A stretch of 7,978 bases of DNA from positions 1 through 7,978 of the forward strand of contig PTKA01000049.1 of assembly GCA_002937525.1 (NCBI GenBank), in the 5' to 3' direction. The position numbers were made by a program, and so were the translations under genes. Source of the stretch: Alphaproteobacteria bacterium MarineAlpha10_Bin3. GTDB taxonomy: Bacteria > Pseudomonadota > Alphaproteobacteria > UBA8366 > GCA-2717185. Numbering within the stretch: position 1 is the first letter of the stretch; each line of letters begins with the position of its first letter. Below, piece by piece: positions 7,225 through 7,978 of this stretch. The notes beneath the pieces are model-generated. The model saw only the letters and a list, made by a program, of their open reading frames with translations. It had not been told where the DNA came from and did no database searches.

Positions 7225-7557
7225 TCAAGCCAGCAGCAGATTGCGGGTTTCGGGCGGCAAGCGCACTGTCAAGCCGTCCAGATCGGGCGTGATGACGATC
7301 TGGCAGCCGAGCCGGGAGGTCCGTGTCAAGGCGAAGGCAAGGTCGAGCAGATCCTCCTCGTCTTCTTCTGGCGGCGGCAACCGGCCGTGCCATTGCGCCT
7401 CGACGATGACATGGCAGGTCGAACAGGCCATGACGCCCTCGCACGCACCCTCGATATCGATATTGTTGGCATGGGCGATTTCCATGACCGTGCGCCCCGC
7501 CGGCGCATCGACTTCCGTTGCCGCGCCATCGGCGTCGATGAAGGTCATTTTCGGCAT
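7225..7557 (-). CDS. fdx: [2Fe-2S] ferredoxin, Isc/adrenodoxin type
   Basis: A 110-residue vertebrate-type/adrenodoxin-like [2Fe-2S] ferredoxin. The four ligands are Cys39, Cys45, Cys48 and Cys85, spaced C-x5-C-x2-C-x36-C, in GACEGVMACSTCHV and RLGCQIV. This spacing matches Isc ferredoxins, which supply electrons for cluster assembly, not plant-type photosynthetic ferredoxins (C-x4-C-x2-C). An acidic patch PPEEDEEDLLD (62-72) is where adrenodoxin-type proteins bind partners. It begins 4 nt after the stop of the desulfurase gene and 10 nt before tenA. That position fits a role with the upstream desulfurase, although general electron transfer to other enzymes is also possible. No strong ribosome site is seen, which fits coupled translation. 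Confidence 0.94.
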   Translation of the reverse strand: MPKMTFIDADGAATEVDAPAGRTVMEIAHANNIDIEGACEGVMACSTCHVIVEAQWHGRLPPPEEDEEDLLDLAFALTRTSRLGCQIVITPDLDGLTVRLPPETRNLLLA

Positions 7558-7561
7558 CGGA

Positions 7562-7978
7562 TCACGCGGCCGGCTGGCGCTGGCCGATGCGGCCGCGCAG
7601 CGCCAACAAAATGTCCAGCAGGCGTGCGATATCGTCCTCGCAATTGCCCGGACCGAAGCTGACCCGGATGGCGCAATCGGCCAGGTCCGGCGCCACCTTC
7701 ATCGCGCGCAGCACATGGCTTTGACTGACCTTGCCCGACGAACAGGCCGAACCGGCGCTCACCGCGACGCCGGCAAGATCGAGCGCCATGAGCTGGGTTT
7801 GCGCCGGCAATCCCGGTACCGCAAAACAGCTGGTATTGCCGAGCCGGGGCGCGGTCGCGCCGAACACCACCGCATCGGGCATGGCGGCCCGTAATCGCGT
7901 CTCCAGGGTGTCGCGCAGGGCTTCGCTGGCATTGGAGCGTTCCGCTTGCGCGAGGCGCGCCGCCACGCCGAACCCGAC
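7562..7978 (-). CDS. Cysteine desulfurase, IscS/NifS-like group I, 5' end outside window
   Basis: The last 138 codons of a class V PLP-dependent cysteine desulfurase enter from the right edge, about one third of a normal protein. The frame is open to the window end, so no start can be given. Visible motifs are PRLGNTSCFAVPG (fragment residues 44-56), VAVSAGSACSSGKVSQSHVLRAM (71-93) and IRVSFGPGNCEDDI (104-117). Fragment Cys79 in SAGSACSSG is the catalytic, persulfide-forming cysteine; the flexible loop sequence is that of group I (IscS/NifS), in contrast to the RAGHHC signature of SufS in the same locus. The PLP lysine lies outside the window. The ferredoxin follows after 4 nt. Whether to name it iscS or nifS cannot be decided from the fragment. 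Confidence 0.92.
   Translation of the reverse strand, partial: VGFGVAARLAQAERSNASEALRDTLETRLRAAMPDAVVFGATAPRLGNTSCFAVPGLPAQTQLMALDLAGVAVSAGSACSSGKVSQSHVLRAMKVAPDLADCAIRVSFGPGNCEDDIARLLDILLALRGRIGQRQPAA

Overview
The window carries one strand-coherent iron-sulfur (Fe-S) cluster biogenesis locus. All eleven genes I can support lie on the minus strand and are read from right to left: class V cysteine desulfurase (5' end outside the window), [2Fe-2S] ferredoxin, TenA-family protein, Rrf2-type regulator, sufB, sufC, sufD, sufS, sufU, sufT and sufA (3' end outside the window). The DNA is GC-rich (roughly 60% by eye). The order rrf2-sufBCDS-sufU-sufT-sufA, the frequent stop/start overlaps and the protein sequences suggest an alphaproteobacterium, perhaps from the Rhodospirillales side of the class. 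That placement is inferred from gene content only, as there is no rRNA or other marker.

Right block (about 6531-7978). The C-terminal third of an IscS/NifS-like (group I) desulfurase is followed after 4 nt by an Isc/adrenodoxin-type ferredoxin, and after 10 nt by a TenA/thiaminase II-family gene. The first two are a sulfur donor and an electron donor for cluster assembly. TenA normally belongs to thiamin salvage and is the odd member.

Control region (6413-6530). This 118 bp stretch is the only sizeable gene-free space before the suf genes. It contains a good -10-like hexamer, a 24 bp inverted repeat (7 bp arms) placed just upstream of it, an overlapping 10 bp palindrome, and a wider 9 bp inverted repeat that reaches into the end of tenA. 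It is the best candidate for the suf promoter and regulator operator.

Suf block (1-6412). An Rrf2 regulator with three conserved cysteines is followed by sufB (2 nt later), sufC, sufD, sufS, sufU and sufT, all tightly packed or overlapping, and then by sufA after an 86 bp gap. In the expected scheme SufS takes sulfur from cysteine, SufU (a zinc-type acceptor, in place of SufE) relays it, SufB-SufC-SufD is the ATP-dependent scaffold, and SufT and SufA help deliver or mature clusters. The Rrf2 protein probably senses cluster supply and adjusts transcription.

I see no mobile element, CRISPR array, tRNA, rRNA or clear intrinsic terminator. The system is largely a known one. The points worth a second look are the tenA insertion, two desulfurase classes in one locus, the Rrf2 cysteine arrangement, the structured promoter region, and a repeat-bearing gap before sufA.
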